From the NCBI GenBank assembly GCA_963839645.1, contig CAWIVZ010000002.1:268324-332323 (forward strand): DNA of 64,000 nt. Direction: 5' to 3'. The stretch's first letter is position 1; every line of letters begins with the position of its first letter. This stretch comes from PALSA-911 sp963839645 (GTDB taxonomy: Bacteria > Pseudomonadota > Alphaproteobacteria > Acetobacterales > Acetobacteraceae). The translations under genes were made by a program, and so were the position numbers. The notes under the pieces were generated by a model, which saw only the letters and a program-made list of their open reading frames with translations, searched no databases and had not been told where the DNA came from. Positions 9,734 through 18,241 of this stretch are shown here, piece after piece.

Positions 9734-10687
9734 ATGGCCAAACCCAGCGTGATCGTCACCGTCCGGCTGCCCGAGCCGGTGAAGGCCTATGCCGAATCGC
9801 TGTTCGATGTCCGCTACGACACGACCGACGTGCTGCGCCACGGCCCGGCCGACGCCAGCGGCGCGCAGGGCATTCTGACCTCCAGCATCGAGCGCTACGA
9901 CGCCGGCAAGATTGCCGGGCTGCCCGATTGCGTGCAGGTGATCAGCACCTTCAGCGCCGGGTTCGAGCACATCGACCTCCAGGCCGCCCACGCCCGCGGC
10001 ATCGCGGTATGCAACACGCCGGACGTGCTTTCCATCTCCACCGCCGAGATCGGGATGGAACTGATCCTGATGGCGGCGCGGCGCGCCGGCGAGGGCGAGC
10101 GCCTGCTGCGTGCCGGCCAATGGAAGGGCTGGCAGCCGGATCTGCTGATCGGCGTGCAATTGCACGGCAAGCGCCTGGGCATCTTCGGGATGGGCAGCAT
10201 CGGGCGGCACCTGGCGCGGATGGCACGCGGGTTCGGCATGGAGATCCATTACCGCAACCGCACCCGCCTCAGCCCGTCGCTGGAGCATGGCGCGATCTGG
10301 CACGACAACGACGACAGCTTCCTTGCAGCCTGCGACGTGCTCAGCCTGAACGCACCCGGCGGCGCCGGCACGCGGCACTGGCTGAACGCGGCCCGTATCG
10401 CGCAGCTGCCAGCCGGAGTGATCGTGGTGAACACCGCGCGCGGCAGCCTGATCGACGACACGGCCCTGATCGCGGCGCTGAAATCGCGTCATGTCCGCTA
10501 TGCCGGGCTCGACGTGTTCGACGGGGAGCCCGACTTCAATCGCGGCTATCTGGAACTCGATAACGCCGTGCTGCTGCCACACATGGGCAGTTCCACCGTG
10601 GAAGCGCGGGAGGCGATGGGACGGCTGGCGGTGGAAGGGATCGCGGCGGTGCTGGAGGGTAAGCGGCCGGGGAATTTGGTTCGGTAA
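9734..10687 (+). CDS. D-2-hydroxyacid dehydrogenase (NAD(P)-dependent)
   Basis: A 317-residue cytosolic oxidoreductase of the D-isomer 2-hydroxyacid dehydrogenase family, which interconverts 2-keto and D-2-hydroxy acids such as glyoxylate or hydroxypyruvate. The nucleotide-binding loop is 'GIFGMGSIGRHLA' (about residues 150-162). The catalytic Arg is in 'NTARGSLIDD', the Glu in 'GLDVFDGEPD', and the His in 'LPHMGSSTVEARE'. The start ATG has GAGGT just upstream. It reads divergently from hyuA and stands alone. The typical members closest in motif layout are glyoxylate/hydroxypyruvate reductases, but the substrate is not proven. Confidence 0.9.
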   Translation: MAKPSVIVTVRLPEPVKAYAESLFDVRYDTTDVLRHGPADASGAQGILTSSIERYDAGKIAGLPDCVQVISTFSAGFEHIDLQAAHARGIAVCNTPDVLSISTAEIGMELILMAARRAGEGERLLRAGQWKGWQPDLLIGVQLHGKRLGIFGMGSIGRHLARMARGFGMEIHYRNRTRLSPSLEHGAIWHDNDDSFLAACDVLSLNAPGGAGTRHWLNAARIAQLPAGVIVVNTARGSLIDDTALIAALKSRHVRYAGLDVFDGEPDFNRGYLELDNAVLLPHMGSSTVEAREAMGRLAVEGIAAVLEGKRPGNLVR

Positions 10688-10763
10688 GCACATCGGGGCG
10701 TGCATCCAGGTCCGTCCATGCGAACCGATCCGATCACCCGAACGATTACGTTGAAATATATTC

Positions 10764-10791
10764 TTGCGGACATGCTGGCGATCCGTATAAT
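10764..10791 (+). promoter_or_regulatory. candidate sigma-70 promoter
   Basis: TTGCGG at 10764-10769 and a perfect TATAAT at 10786-10791 are separated by 16 bases, within a locally AT-rich stretch between the dehydrogenase and the aerolysin-like gene. Transcription would start near 10798 and reach the following gene after a short leader of about 30 bases. The -35 matches the consensus in four of six bases. Confidence 0.5.
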
Positions 10792-10827
10792 TGCGACAAC
10801 CAGTAATTTTTTGTTGAATGGGGATTA

Positions 10828-12160
10828 TTGGTGACCGTATATCACGGCTACATTCCGTCCGGTGGCCAACTGATTTGCTGGCGATTACGTCACATCCCGG
10901 ATGGTTTATATTATGGTTTCCTGGACACCACTGGCGCGTATTCGGGCACGCCAGGGATATTTCTTGTGGCGCCCGGGTCAAACCCTACAGTCGCACCTGT
11001 CGTAAGCAGTTGCATTTACTGTTCCTATCCGGTCACGACCACGCCGTTCGCCAATCTTGGCGGCTTTTTTGCCCAGATGGGCACGGACGGCAATCTTGTC
11101 GTCTATTCTTCGGCGACCGGAAAGGACCAGGGCGTGGTCGTTCCTGTCTCGAGTTCCATGACGGGACAGAGCCCCGCCGCGCCGCCGTACTACGCCACGA
11201 TCCAGGACAATCCGTCGCATGGGAACGATGGCGGAAGTTTCATCGTATACCAGGGCAACTATCCCGACCAGACCAACCCGCTGATACTGGATGCGCAGAA
11301 CATCGTCGGCTCGATGACCAGCATCACCCTGTCAGGCGGCGCGTCGGGAACCGGCATCGACTATAATTTCGGCGCGGCGACGGTGGGAAAGGTGCTTGCC
11401 GTATCCTCGCAGAACACGCCCATCACGAATTACACCTCGCAGACCCAGCAATTCAACGTCAACCTGTCGCTGAGCTACACGGACACATCGTCCTTCAACT
11501 TCCAGGTCTCGGATGCCACCGGGGTCTCGATCAGTTCTTCGGTGTCGGTCGGGGTTCCCGGCGTTGTCGGGAGCAGCCTTCAGTTTGGTGTGACGAGTTC
11601 CACGACGATCAGCAAAGGCCAGACGACGACCACGTCGAACAGCACCTCGTTTCAAGTGGGCGTGCGGCCCAATGTTCCCCCCGGCTATACCGTATGACGC
11701 CTATCTCACCGGGGAGGACGTCTCCTTCGACGTTCCCTATACCTGGACCGGCGTGGCTACATACGCAGGCGGCGCGAGCGCGAGGGTGAGCGGAACGGGC
11801 ATCTACAAAGGTGACGTTACCGGATACCTGCACGCAATCATTTATTGCGCGAATGCGCCCCCGGGCGCCCCCGCATGCCCATCCATTCCGATCAGCGACA
11901 CACCGCTCTCCGCCATGGCGGAGCCCAGCACCGCGATGATCCTGCCGATCGCCCTGCTCGGCGCGGTGGTCGCCCGACGCTGGCAGCCCAACGCTGGCAC
12001 GCCCGGCGATGAATTCGTTCGGGCCTTCCCTCAGGCCGGCATGATATCCGGGCGGTCCTTCGGGAATTGGGCAATCACCGCGGGGTCCAGATTGAAGGTG
12101 GCTGCGACGATTTCGGGCGGTGTATGCGCCAGCCAGTCCGACAGCGAGACTTCTTCGTAG
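10828..12160 (+). CDS. aerolysin/ETX-MTX2-like beta-pore protein with PEP-CTERM-like tail, apparent frameshift
   Basis: The first part (about 289 residues, TTG 10828 or GTG 10831) has serine/threonine-rich alternating strands: 'SQTQQFNVNLSLSYTDTSSF', 'GVSISSSVSVGVPGVVGS', 'TISKGQTTTTSNSTSF', then 'VRPNVPPGY'. This is the layout of aerolysin-fold toxins (ETX/MTX2), whose strands form a beta-barrel pore. The frame then stops, but a one-base shift at 11675-11692 (six Cs lie there) continues with 'YDAYLTGEDVSFDVPYTW'. About 75 residues later comes 'AEPSTAMILPIALLGAVVARR', an AEP variant of a PEP-CTERM sorting signal: motif, hydrophobic helix, arginines. No N-terminal signal peptide is seen, which is odd for a sorted protein. 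The last 60 residues, up to the stop at 12160, run antisense to the oxalate decarboxylase end and may not be real. Confidence 0.6.
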
Positions 12161-13286
12161 CGGTCCGACCGGAACAGCGCCAGGAAACCAGATCGGTCGA
12201 TCCGGTGTTCTCGACGTAATGGCCCAGACCCTTTTTGACGTAGCCGATATCGCCTGGATGGAAGTTGGCAGTGGTGGCCGATGGCCCGGCATTGAACACG
12301 GTCATCCGCGCCGTGCCTTTCATATAGTATTGCCACTCGTCGGCATTCGGGTGCCAGTGCATCGTGCGCAGGCCGCCGGGCTTTACCGTCACCAGGCCGG
12401 CCGCGATGGTCTTGGAGATCTGGAAGTTGGTGCTGTCCGCGATCTGAACGTGCCCGCTTTGCGTGACGTTGGATGGCGCCAGCGCGGATAGCGAGAACAC
12501 GAACGGCAAGTCCGGTGAGCCGGCCCTGGATGCCACGGCCGCCTGCGCCTCGGCCAGCGGTCCCGGGACCTTGCCCTGGAAGATCCACCGGTTCTGCAGA
12601 GGAATATTCCGGAACGCCTCGGCCGGCACGCCGAAGTTCTTGGCCAGGATATCGGGCGGGGTGTGCGCCAGCCAGTCGGTCGCCATCAGGGTATTGAATT
12701 CCGAGGAGACGCCGTTATCGAAGGCCAGGACGAATTCCGCCCCATCGGGTCCCAACCCCTGCAGCGAGTGCGGCAGGCCAGGGGGGAAATACCAGAGATC
12801 GCCTTCCTGAACGTCCCTGACGGACGGGCGCCCCTTGGCATCGAGCACCGTGATGCGGCAATGGCCGTAGGTCATGATCGCCCACTCGGCCTGCTGGTGC
12901 CAATGGAGTTCGCGCATACCGCCTGCCGACAGCCGCATGTTCACGCCGGAGATCTCGGACGAGATCGCGAAATCGGCCTGCGTGACCTGCCGGCCCCAGC
13001 CGCCATCCTGAATGCGCCTTGGGGCCAGGTTGAACGAGGCCCAGAATTGCGGCGAACTGCCGATGTCGGTGGCCGGCGGATCGACGAACGCCGGCATGGT
13101 GTTGGCGATCGTGGCATCATGGGGGCCGGGGATGGTCAGCGCGTTCGGTTCGGTCACGTTGACCGAGCCTTCCGGCGGCAGGTCGGGATTGCCGAAGGAG
13201 GCCGCGTGCGCCACGCCAGCCGCCATCACGGCGCCGCCAGCCGCGGACTTGGCCAGTATATTACGCCGTGATAATGGTTTCATCAT
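12031..13286 (-). CDS. oxdC: Tat-exported oxalate decarboxylase-type bicupin, apparent frameshift
   Basis: About 418 residues starting with a twin-arginine signal peptide ('SRRNILAKSAAGGAVMAAG'), so the enzyme is probably folded in the cytoplasm and exported. Two cupin domains each carry the manganese ligands: 'HWHQQAEW' with a downstream 'GLPHSLQ', and 'HWHPNADEW' with 'GLGHYVEN'. The lid segment reads 'GVSSEFNTLMATDWLAHTP', aligning with the SENS lid of Bacillus OxdC and keeping the catalytic Glu, which favours oxalate decarboxylase over oxidase. The reaction is oxalate to formate plus CO2. One T is missing near 12185-12187; restoring it gives 'DLVFLALFRSDRYEEVSL' and the normal C-terminus. 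The alternative call is a bicupin of unknown substrate. Confidence 0.85.
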
Positions 13287-13439
13287 ACCCCCGAAAATCC
13301 AACGAACAATGTGCCGACCAACAATTCCGCAGCGATGGAACCGAACCCGGCCAATCGGTTGCGCGACCGGACGGATCGAGAGATGGTATCGCAAGATGCG
13401 GGGCCGCCGCCAAGGGCAAAAGAATTATCGGTGCCGGAA

Positions 13440-14393
13440 TCAGGCGCGCGGATCGGTTCGTCCGGTGACATCGCCGACGTGCCGGCGCGCCGCCGCCCGC
13501 ACACGCTCCCGGTGCGCCGTATACAACCCGCTGGCAATGATGATCGCCGCCCCGGTCAGGGTCCACCGGTCCGGCACGTTGGCGAAAACCAGAAACCCCA
13601 TCAGCGCCGACCACAGCAGCTGGATGTAGGAAAACGGCGCCAGCACCGAGGCCGGCGCCTGGCGATGCGCCAGCACCACCAGCCATTGCCCGGCGGAGGC
13701 CAGGCAGCCCAGCACGAGGGTCAACCCGAACTGGGCCAGGGTCGGCCATACATGGTGGAACGGCAGCAGGCAGCTCAGCACAGCCGTCCCCACGCCGGCC
13801 GACCATAGCAGCGTCGTCGCCGGGCGCTCGGTGCCGGACATCTTGCGCGTGATGATCAGGCCGAGCGACCAGCAGAGCGCCGAGGCCACGCCGAACAGCG
13901 CCGCCGGCTGGAAGCCCCCGGTTGCCGGGCGCACCACCACCAGCACGCCGATCAGCCCGACCGCGACGGCGGCCCAGCGGCGCATGCCGACCACCTCCCC
14001 CAGCAGGGGAATGGACAGCACGGTGATCATCAAGGGAGACACGAAGCTGATCGCGGTCGCCTGCGCCATGTCCATCGACCGCACGCCGGTGATGAACAGC
14101 AGCGTGGACCCGACCAGGCATAGCCCGCGCGCCACCTGCATCCGCCAGCTTCGTACCGCCAGCGCCCGCGTCCGGTCGCCGGGGCTGGCGCGCCAGGCCA
14201 GGCTGGCGGCGAAACCTACGAAGATCACGTAGCGTATCCAGGCGATCTCGACGATCGGCAGCTGGGTGCTCAGGAACTTGGCGATGGTATCGGCCACCGA
14301 GAACAGCGCCGTCGCCGACAGCGACAGCGCGATCCCGCGCAGCGCGTCCTCCTGAACAGGCTGCTCCCCGGATGGCGACGGGGTCGTGGTCAA
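13440..14393 (-). CDS. EamA/DMT-superfamily transporter
   Basis: A 317-residue inner-membrane protein with about ten hydrophobic helices in two EamA repeats, the arrangement of the drug/metabolite transporter superfamily. The proposed start is TTG 14393; GGAAC 5 to 9 bases upstream is the only ribosome-site-like stretch and sits in the 3' arm of a strong hairpin. The C-terminal 25 residues are arginine-rich and cytoplasmic. The substrate is unknown; relatives move metabolites or S-adenosylmethionine-like compounds. It lies downstream of the SDR and enoyl-CoA hydratase genes in the same direction, but the hairpin between them suggests partly separate expression. Confidence 0.88.
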   Translation of the reverse strand: MTTTPSPSGEQPVQEDALRGIALSLSATALFSVADTIAKFLSTQLPIVEIAWIRYVIFVGFAASLAWRASPGDRTRALAVRSWRMQVARGLCLVGSTLLFITGVRSMDMAQATAISFVSPLMITVLSIPLLGEVVGMRRWAAVAVGLIGVLVVVRPATGGFQPAALFGVASALCWSLGLIITRKMSGTERPATTLLWSAGVGTAVLSCLLPFHHVWPTLAQFGLTLVLGCLASAGQWLVVLAHRQAPASVLAPFSYIQLLWSALMGFLVFANVPDRWTLTGAAIIIASGLYTAHRERVRAAARRHVGDVTGRTDPRA

Positions 14394-14399
14394 GCAAGT

Positions 14400-14420
14400 T
14401 CCGGGGGCAATGCCCCCGGA
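14400..14420 (-). terminator. hairpin between the SDR and EamA genes (attenuator or terminator)
   Basis: A perfect 9-bp stem (14400-14408 with 14412-14420) closes on a 3-base loop. It lies 16 bases after the SDR stop and only 6 bases before the proposed EamA start. There is no clear T tract in the minus-strand transcript (AACTTGCTTG follows). It could reduce read-through into, or translation of, the transporter gene. Confidence 0.5.
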
Positions 14421-14436
14421 TAGAAAAGAGGTCGGA

Positions 14437-15348
14437 CTATTTGAGTTTTCCCATCGCGCGCAGCCGGGCCTCCAGCCGCTGCAGGCTCATACCATGCGGC
14501 TGGGGTGTGCCGATATCCATGATCTTGTCGAAACTCTCCTCGAACATTTCCGGCGTGACGGGCTTGTCCGGATCGAACTGCACGCCCTCGCTCTGGATGT
14601 ATTTCACCCGGCTGAAGCTGCCGGCCGTCGCGGAGATGATCTCGCCGGACATCGTGCAATGATCGCTGCACATGTAGGCCACCGCCGGGGACACCAGTTC
14701 CGGACGCATGAAGTTCAGCACCCATTCCGGCAGCAGCGCCTCGGTCATGCGGGTGCGGGCCGACGGGGAGATGGCGTTCAGCATGATGTTGTATTTGGCG
14801 CCCTCGGTGCGCAGCACGTTGATAAAGCCGTTCAGCGCCATCTTCGCCGCGCCATAGTTAGCCTGGCCGAAATTGCCGACCGTGCCGGAACCGGACGTGG
14901 TGACGACGACGCGGCCATATTTCTGCTCGCGCATGATCGGCCAGGCGGCCTTGGTGCAATAGACGCTGCCCATCAGATGGACCTGCATCACGAACTCGAA
15001 ATCCTCCATCGACATGTTGTTGAACGCCTTGTCGCGCAGCACGCCGGCGTTCGCCACCAGGATGTCCAGACGGCCGAAATTCTTCACCGCCGTGTCGACG
15101 ATGCTCTGCGCCGCCTTCTCGTCGGCGACCGAGGCGTAGCTCGCCACTGCCTGGCCGCCGGCGGCCTTGATCTCCGCCACCACGGCGTCGGCCACGGCGT
15201 TGGCGCCGCCGACACCCTCGACCGATCCGCCCGGATCGTTCACCACCACCTTGGCGCCGCGGCTGGCGAGCAGCAGAGCGTGTTGACGGCCAAGCCCGGC
15301 GCCGGCGCCGGTGACGATGGCAACGCGATCATCGAAACGGATGGTCAT
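14437..15348 (-). CDS. SDR-family 3-hydroxyacyl-CoA dehydrogenase-like oxidoreductase
   Basis: A 303-residue short-chain dehydrogenase. The NAD(P) loop is 'TGAGAGLGRQHA', followed by 'VVVNDPGG', the 'NAG' motif in 'LVANAGVLRDK', and the catalytic Tyr/Lys in 'NFGQANYGAAK' with Ser in 'TTSGSGT'. The order and spacing closely follow the SDR domain of the peroxisomal multifunctional enzyme type 2, which oxidises 3-hydroxyacyl-CoA. The start ATG is preceded by GGAGGG. The enoyl-CoA hydratase gene lies 90 bases upstream in the same direction, so the two could carry out consecutive beta-oxidation-like steps. Confidence 0.88.
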   Translation of the reverse strand: MTIRFDDRVAIVTGAGAGLGRQHALLLASRGAKVVVNDPGGSVEGVGGANAVADAVVAEIKAAGGQAVASYASVADEKAAQSIVDTAVKNFGRLDILVANAGVLRDKAFNNMSMEDFEFVMQVHLMGSVYCTKAAWPIMREQKYGRVVVTTSGSGTVGNFGQANYGAAKMALNGFINVLRTEGAKYNIMLNAISPSARTRMTEALLPEWVLNFMRPELVSPAVAYMCSDHCTMSGEIISATAGSFSRVKYIQSEGVQFDPDKPVTPEMFEESFDKIMDIGTPQPHGMSLQRLEARLRAMGKLK

Positions 15349-15438
15349 GGATGGTTCCCTCCTTTGGCCGCGCGCACGGATCTGGCGCGGTTCAGGAGAG
15401 ATCGTATCCCCGTCGATGCAACGCGCAACCCCAGCCCA

Positions 15439-16293
15439 TCAGTCCGGGTCGCGGCCCCGCACGTTCACGTAGCCCTTGCCGAACAGCGAATCGCGCTTGG
15501 TGAAGGCGGATTTCACCCCTTCCTCGCGCATCGTCTTCTTGAACGCGCGCGCCATCGGGGCGTTGTGGCCGCGGGCGTCCACCTCGGCGGCGATGCGCTG
15601 GATGGTACGGGCACCCATCAGTTCGAGGCCGAGATTGACCAGCCGCTTGTTGGCCGACAGCAGATGCGGATCGACCAGGCCCATGCGGTCGGCCAGGCGC
15701 ATCACCTCCTCGGCCAACTGGTCGGCGGGGAAGCATTTCAGCGCGATGCCGATCTCCACCGCGTCCTTGCCGGTCACGCTGTCGCCGGTCAGCAGCAGGC
15801 GCTTCGCCCATTGCGGGCCAGCGTGGTAGAGCCACAGATGGCTCGGCGGGGTGCCCAGGTCGCGCACCGGCGGAAAGCCGATACGGGCGTCCTCGGCGAC
15901 CATCACGATGTCGCACAGCAGCATCAGGTCGGTGCCGACGCCGATGCAGGTGCCGTGGATCTGCGCGATCACCGGCTTGTGCATGTCGAAGATCTGCATG
16001 CGCAGCCGCTGGCCCTGCTCCAGGCGCCAGATGTCGTCGTCTATTTCCTCGCGGCCACGATATTGCGGCCCCTTGCTGGCGCTGTATTCGGACAGATCCG
16101 CACCGGCGCAGAAATGCGGCCCGGCACCGCGCAGCACCACGCAATGCACGCCGTTATGCTCGTCGGCTTCCAGCAGGGCGGCGTGCAGTTCGCGGTGGAT
16201 CTGCGCGCTGAGCGCATTGCGCCGCTCCGGCCGGTTCAGCGTGACGATCGCGGTGGTGCCCTGCACCTCATAGGTGATCTGTTCGAATTCCAT
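15439..16293 (-). CDS. enoyl-CoA hydratase/isomerase family protein
   Basis: A 284-residue crotonase-fold protein, probably acting on acyl-CoA substrates in the cytosol. The oxyanion-hole segments are 'HFCAGADLSEY' (about residues 60-70) and 'GTCIGVGTDLMLLCDI' (about 115-130), and 'RPERRNALS' is the usual N-terminal signature. In the second segment the position of the classic hydratase glutamate is taken by other residues, so hydratase activity is not assured; isomerase or hydrolase activity is possible. The start ATG has GGGAGAG upstream. It is the first gene of the pair with the downstream SDR. Confidence 0.87.
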   Translation of the reverse strand: MEFEQITYEVQGTTAIVTLNRPERRNALSAQIHRELHAALLEADEHNGVHCVVLRGAGPHFCAGADLSEYSASKGPQYRGREEIDDDIWRLEQGQRLRMQIFDMHKPVIAQIHGTCIGVGTDLMLLCDIVMVAEDARIGFPPVRDLGTPPSHLWLYHAGPQWAKRLLLTGDSVTGKDAVEIGIALKCFPADQLAEEVMRLADRMGLVDPHLLSANKRLVNLGLELMGARTIQRIAAEVDARGHNAPMARAFKKTMREEGVKSAFTKRDSLFGKGYVNVRGRDPD

Positions 16294-16379
16294 TTTTCTC
16301 TCCCTTTGGCTTATCCAGGGAGCGTAACACGCTGAACGGATGCGGCCATGCCCAAGGGGTACGACATGCGGGGTACAGG

Positions 16380-16838
16380 ATGACGGAGATCTACGTGGAC
16401 GGCGACGCCTGCCCGGTGCGTGAGGAGGTCTACCGCGTCGCCGAGCGGCTGGGCCTGGGTGTTTACGTCGTCTCCAACGGCTCCCGGCCGATCCGCCCGC
16501 CGGCCAATCCCCGGATCCGCATGATCACGGTTCCGGCCGGGGCCGATATCGCCGATGACTGGATCGCCGAGCACATCACCAAGGCGGATGTCTGCGTCAC
16601 CTCCGACATTCCGCTCGCCTCCCGCTGCCTGGCCGCCGGCGCCCGCGCGCTGTCGCCATCCGGGCGGCACTGGACGGCGGACAACATCGGCAACGCGCTG
16701 GCCGGGCGCGCGGTGTCCCAGCACATGCGCGAGATCGGCATGAACACCGGCGGGCCGCCGCCGTTGACCAAGGCCGACCGGTCGAAGTTTCTCAGTGCAC
16801 TGGACACCGCGGTGCAGGCGGCGTTGCGGGCGCGGTAA
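16380..16838 (+). CDS. YaiI/YqxD family protein (DUF188, UPF0178)
   Basis: A 152-residue protein of the DUF188/UPF0178 family, a PIN/NYN-like nuclease-fold group without an established role. The signature start 'IYVDGDACPVREEV' provides the acidic residues, followed by 'SNGSRPIRPP', 'VCVTSDIPLASRCL' and a C-terminal 'GGPPPLTKADRSKF', all characteristic of the family. Full length, with the start ATG at 16380. It is read away from the enoyl-CoA hydratase gene and stands alone. Confidence 0.92.
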   Translation: MTEIYVDGDACPVREEVYRVAERLGLGVYVVSNGSRPIRPPANPRIRMITVPAGADIADDWIAEHITKADVCVTSDIPLASRCLAAGARALSPSGRHWTADNIGNALAGRAVSQHMREIGMNTGGPPPLTKADRSKFLSALDTAVQAALRAR

Positions 16839-17013
16839 CCGCCCATGGAGCACCCGTTACCCACGTCATTGCAGCGGTCCCATGCTCCGGTCGCGGGATC
16901 GATCGTGCCTCTGTGCAAGTGGCGAGCGATGTGGCATTCATCTTGCTCGTCTGGCACCGCGGTTTCGATTGAGCCCGCAACTATCCAAGCACGAATATGA
17001 AAGGGAGTTTTTC

Positions 17014-17775
17014 GTGGGTGCTGTTGAACTGTATCTGGATTTGCTGAAGCGTTGCATAACGAATACAATCTTCCATGACGAGCCGAATGCCGACGATCCG
17101 GAAGAATTCCGGTTCGTTCGCGATTTTACCAAACACTATATCAAAGGCACCGCTCTTTCGATGCTGCCTTTGGCCCGGCTTAACAACATCCAGCACTGCG
17201 CCTTCGACATTCTGCGCGATGACATTCCGGGCGACTTTATCGAAGCCGGCGTATGGCGTGGCGGTTCGGCGATCTTTATGCGCGGTATTCTCAGGGCAGC
17301 CGGGGTGACGGATCGTTCGGTCTGGGTGGCAGACAGTTTCGAGGGGTTACCGACACCGGATCCCGAGCTGTTTCCGGTCGAGGCAAAGGCGGATAAGGGG
17401 GCGATCATCAACAAGGCCTACGGCCGCTTTGCCGTCGACATGCCGACGGTGCAGCGGAATTTTCAGGCCATGGGGCTGCTGGACGACCAGGTCCGCTTCC
17501 TGAAAGGCTGGTTCAAGGACACGTTGCCCAGTGCACCCATCGCGAAGCTGTCGCTGATGCGGCTGGATGGTGACTATTACGAATCAACCATGGACGGGCT
17601 CGTCAATCTGTATGACAAGCTTTCCCCAGGTGGCTTCGCGATCATCGATGACTATGGCGAAGATAGCTGGACCAACTGCCGCAAGGCCGTCGACGAATTT
17701 CGCCTGGACCGCAGGATTATCGAGCCGATGATCCAAGTCGACAGCAAATGCTATTACTGGCGCCGCAGCAGATGA
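17014..17775 (+). CDS. TylF/MycF-type O-methyltransferase
   Basis: A 253-residue SAM-dependent methyltransferase of the TylF/MycF (macrocin O-methyltransferase) family, which usually methylates sugar hydroxyls. 'GDFIEAGVWRGGSAIFMRG' is the SAM-binding region near residue 78. 'SLMRLDGDYYESTMDGL' and 'GGFAIIDDYGE' supply the family's metal-binding aspartates. The start is GTG 17014 with GGGAG 7 bases upstream; nothing earlier has a ribosome site. Its stop overlaps the ATG of the VOC gene (ATGA). From its position beside an extracellular acylation cluster it may modify a surface glycan, but that is an inference. Confidence 0.85.
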   Translation: MGAVELYLDLLKRCITNTIFHDEPNADDPEEFRFVRDFTKHYIKGTALSMLPLARLNNIQHCAFDILRDDIPGDFIEAGVWRGGSAIFMRGILRAAGVTDRSVWVADSFEGLPTPDPELFPVEAKADKGAIINKAYGRFAVDMPTVQRNFQAMGLLDDQVRFLKGWFKDTLPSAPIAKLSLMRLDGDYYESTMDGLVNLYDKLSPGGFAIIDDYGEDSWTNCRKAVDEFRLDRRIIEPMIQVDSKCYYWRRSR

Positions 17776-18188
17776 AATTCGACCACTTGGGAATCGCCGT
17801 GGAAACGCTGGAGGCCGGACGGGAAGTGCTGGGCCGTTCCCTCGGCGTTCGGCAGTGGACCGCCATGGCCATCGATCCGGTGCAGAACGTGCATTACCAG
17901 TTCGGCCTGGACCCGTCGGGGGTTCGTTATGAACTCCTGGCCCCCCTTAATGACACCAGTCCAATCTGGCGCGCCGTCCGGACGAAGGCACGCACGCTGA
18001 ACCACGTTGCCTATAGAGTGCCGCACCTGGCTGCAACCGTCGCTGATCTGGTTGCGCAGCACTGGACGGCGGTATCCACAGCAACTTCCGCGCCAGCCTT
18101 CGACGGAGCAAATATTCAGTTTTTGCTCAATCCCCTGGGATTTGTCGTAGAGTTCATCGAAGATAATTCCACGACTGTCGAAATCTGA
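17772..18188 (+). CDS. VOC (glyoxalase-fold) family protein
   Basis: A 138-residue vicinal-oxygen-chelate protein. It starts 'MKFDHLGIAVETLEAG', with the metal-binding His of 'DHLGIAV', has 'NHVAYRVPHL' in the second half, and ends with 'NPLGFVVEFIED', which supplies the Glu ligand. The layout resembles methylmalonyl-CoA epimerase and small glyoxalase-like enzymes, but the substrate is unknown. The ATG overlaps the methyltransferase stop by 4 bases, so both are probably made together. Its end faces the SGNH-like gene on the other strand. Confidence 0.85.
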   Translation: MKFDHLGIAVETLEAGREVLGRSLGVRQWTAMAIDPVQNVHYQFGLDPSGVRYELLAPLNDTSPIWRAVRTKARTLNHVAYRVPHLAATVADLVAQHWTAVSTATSAPAFDGANIQFLLNPLGFVVEFIEDNSTTVEI

Positions 18189-18241
18189 TCACCCTGATCT
18201 CAATACCCGGACCGACCAGATGGCCTCGGTCGTTCTGCTGT

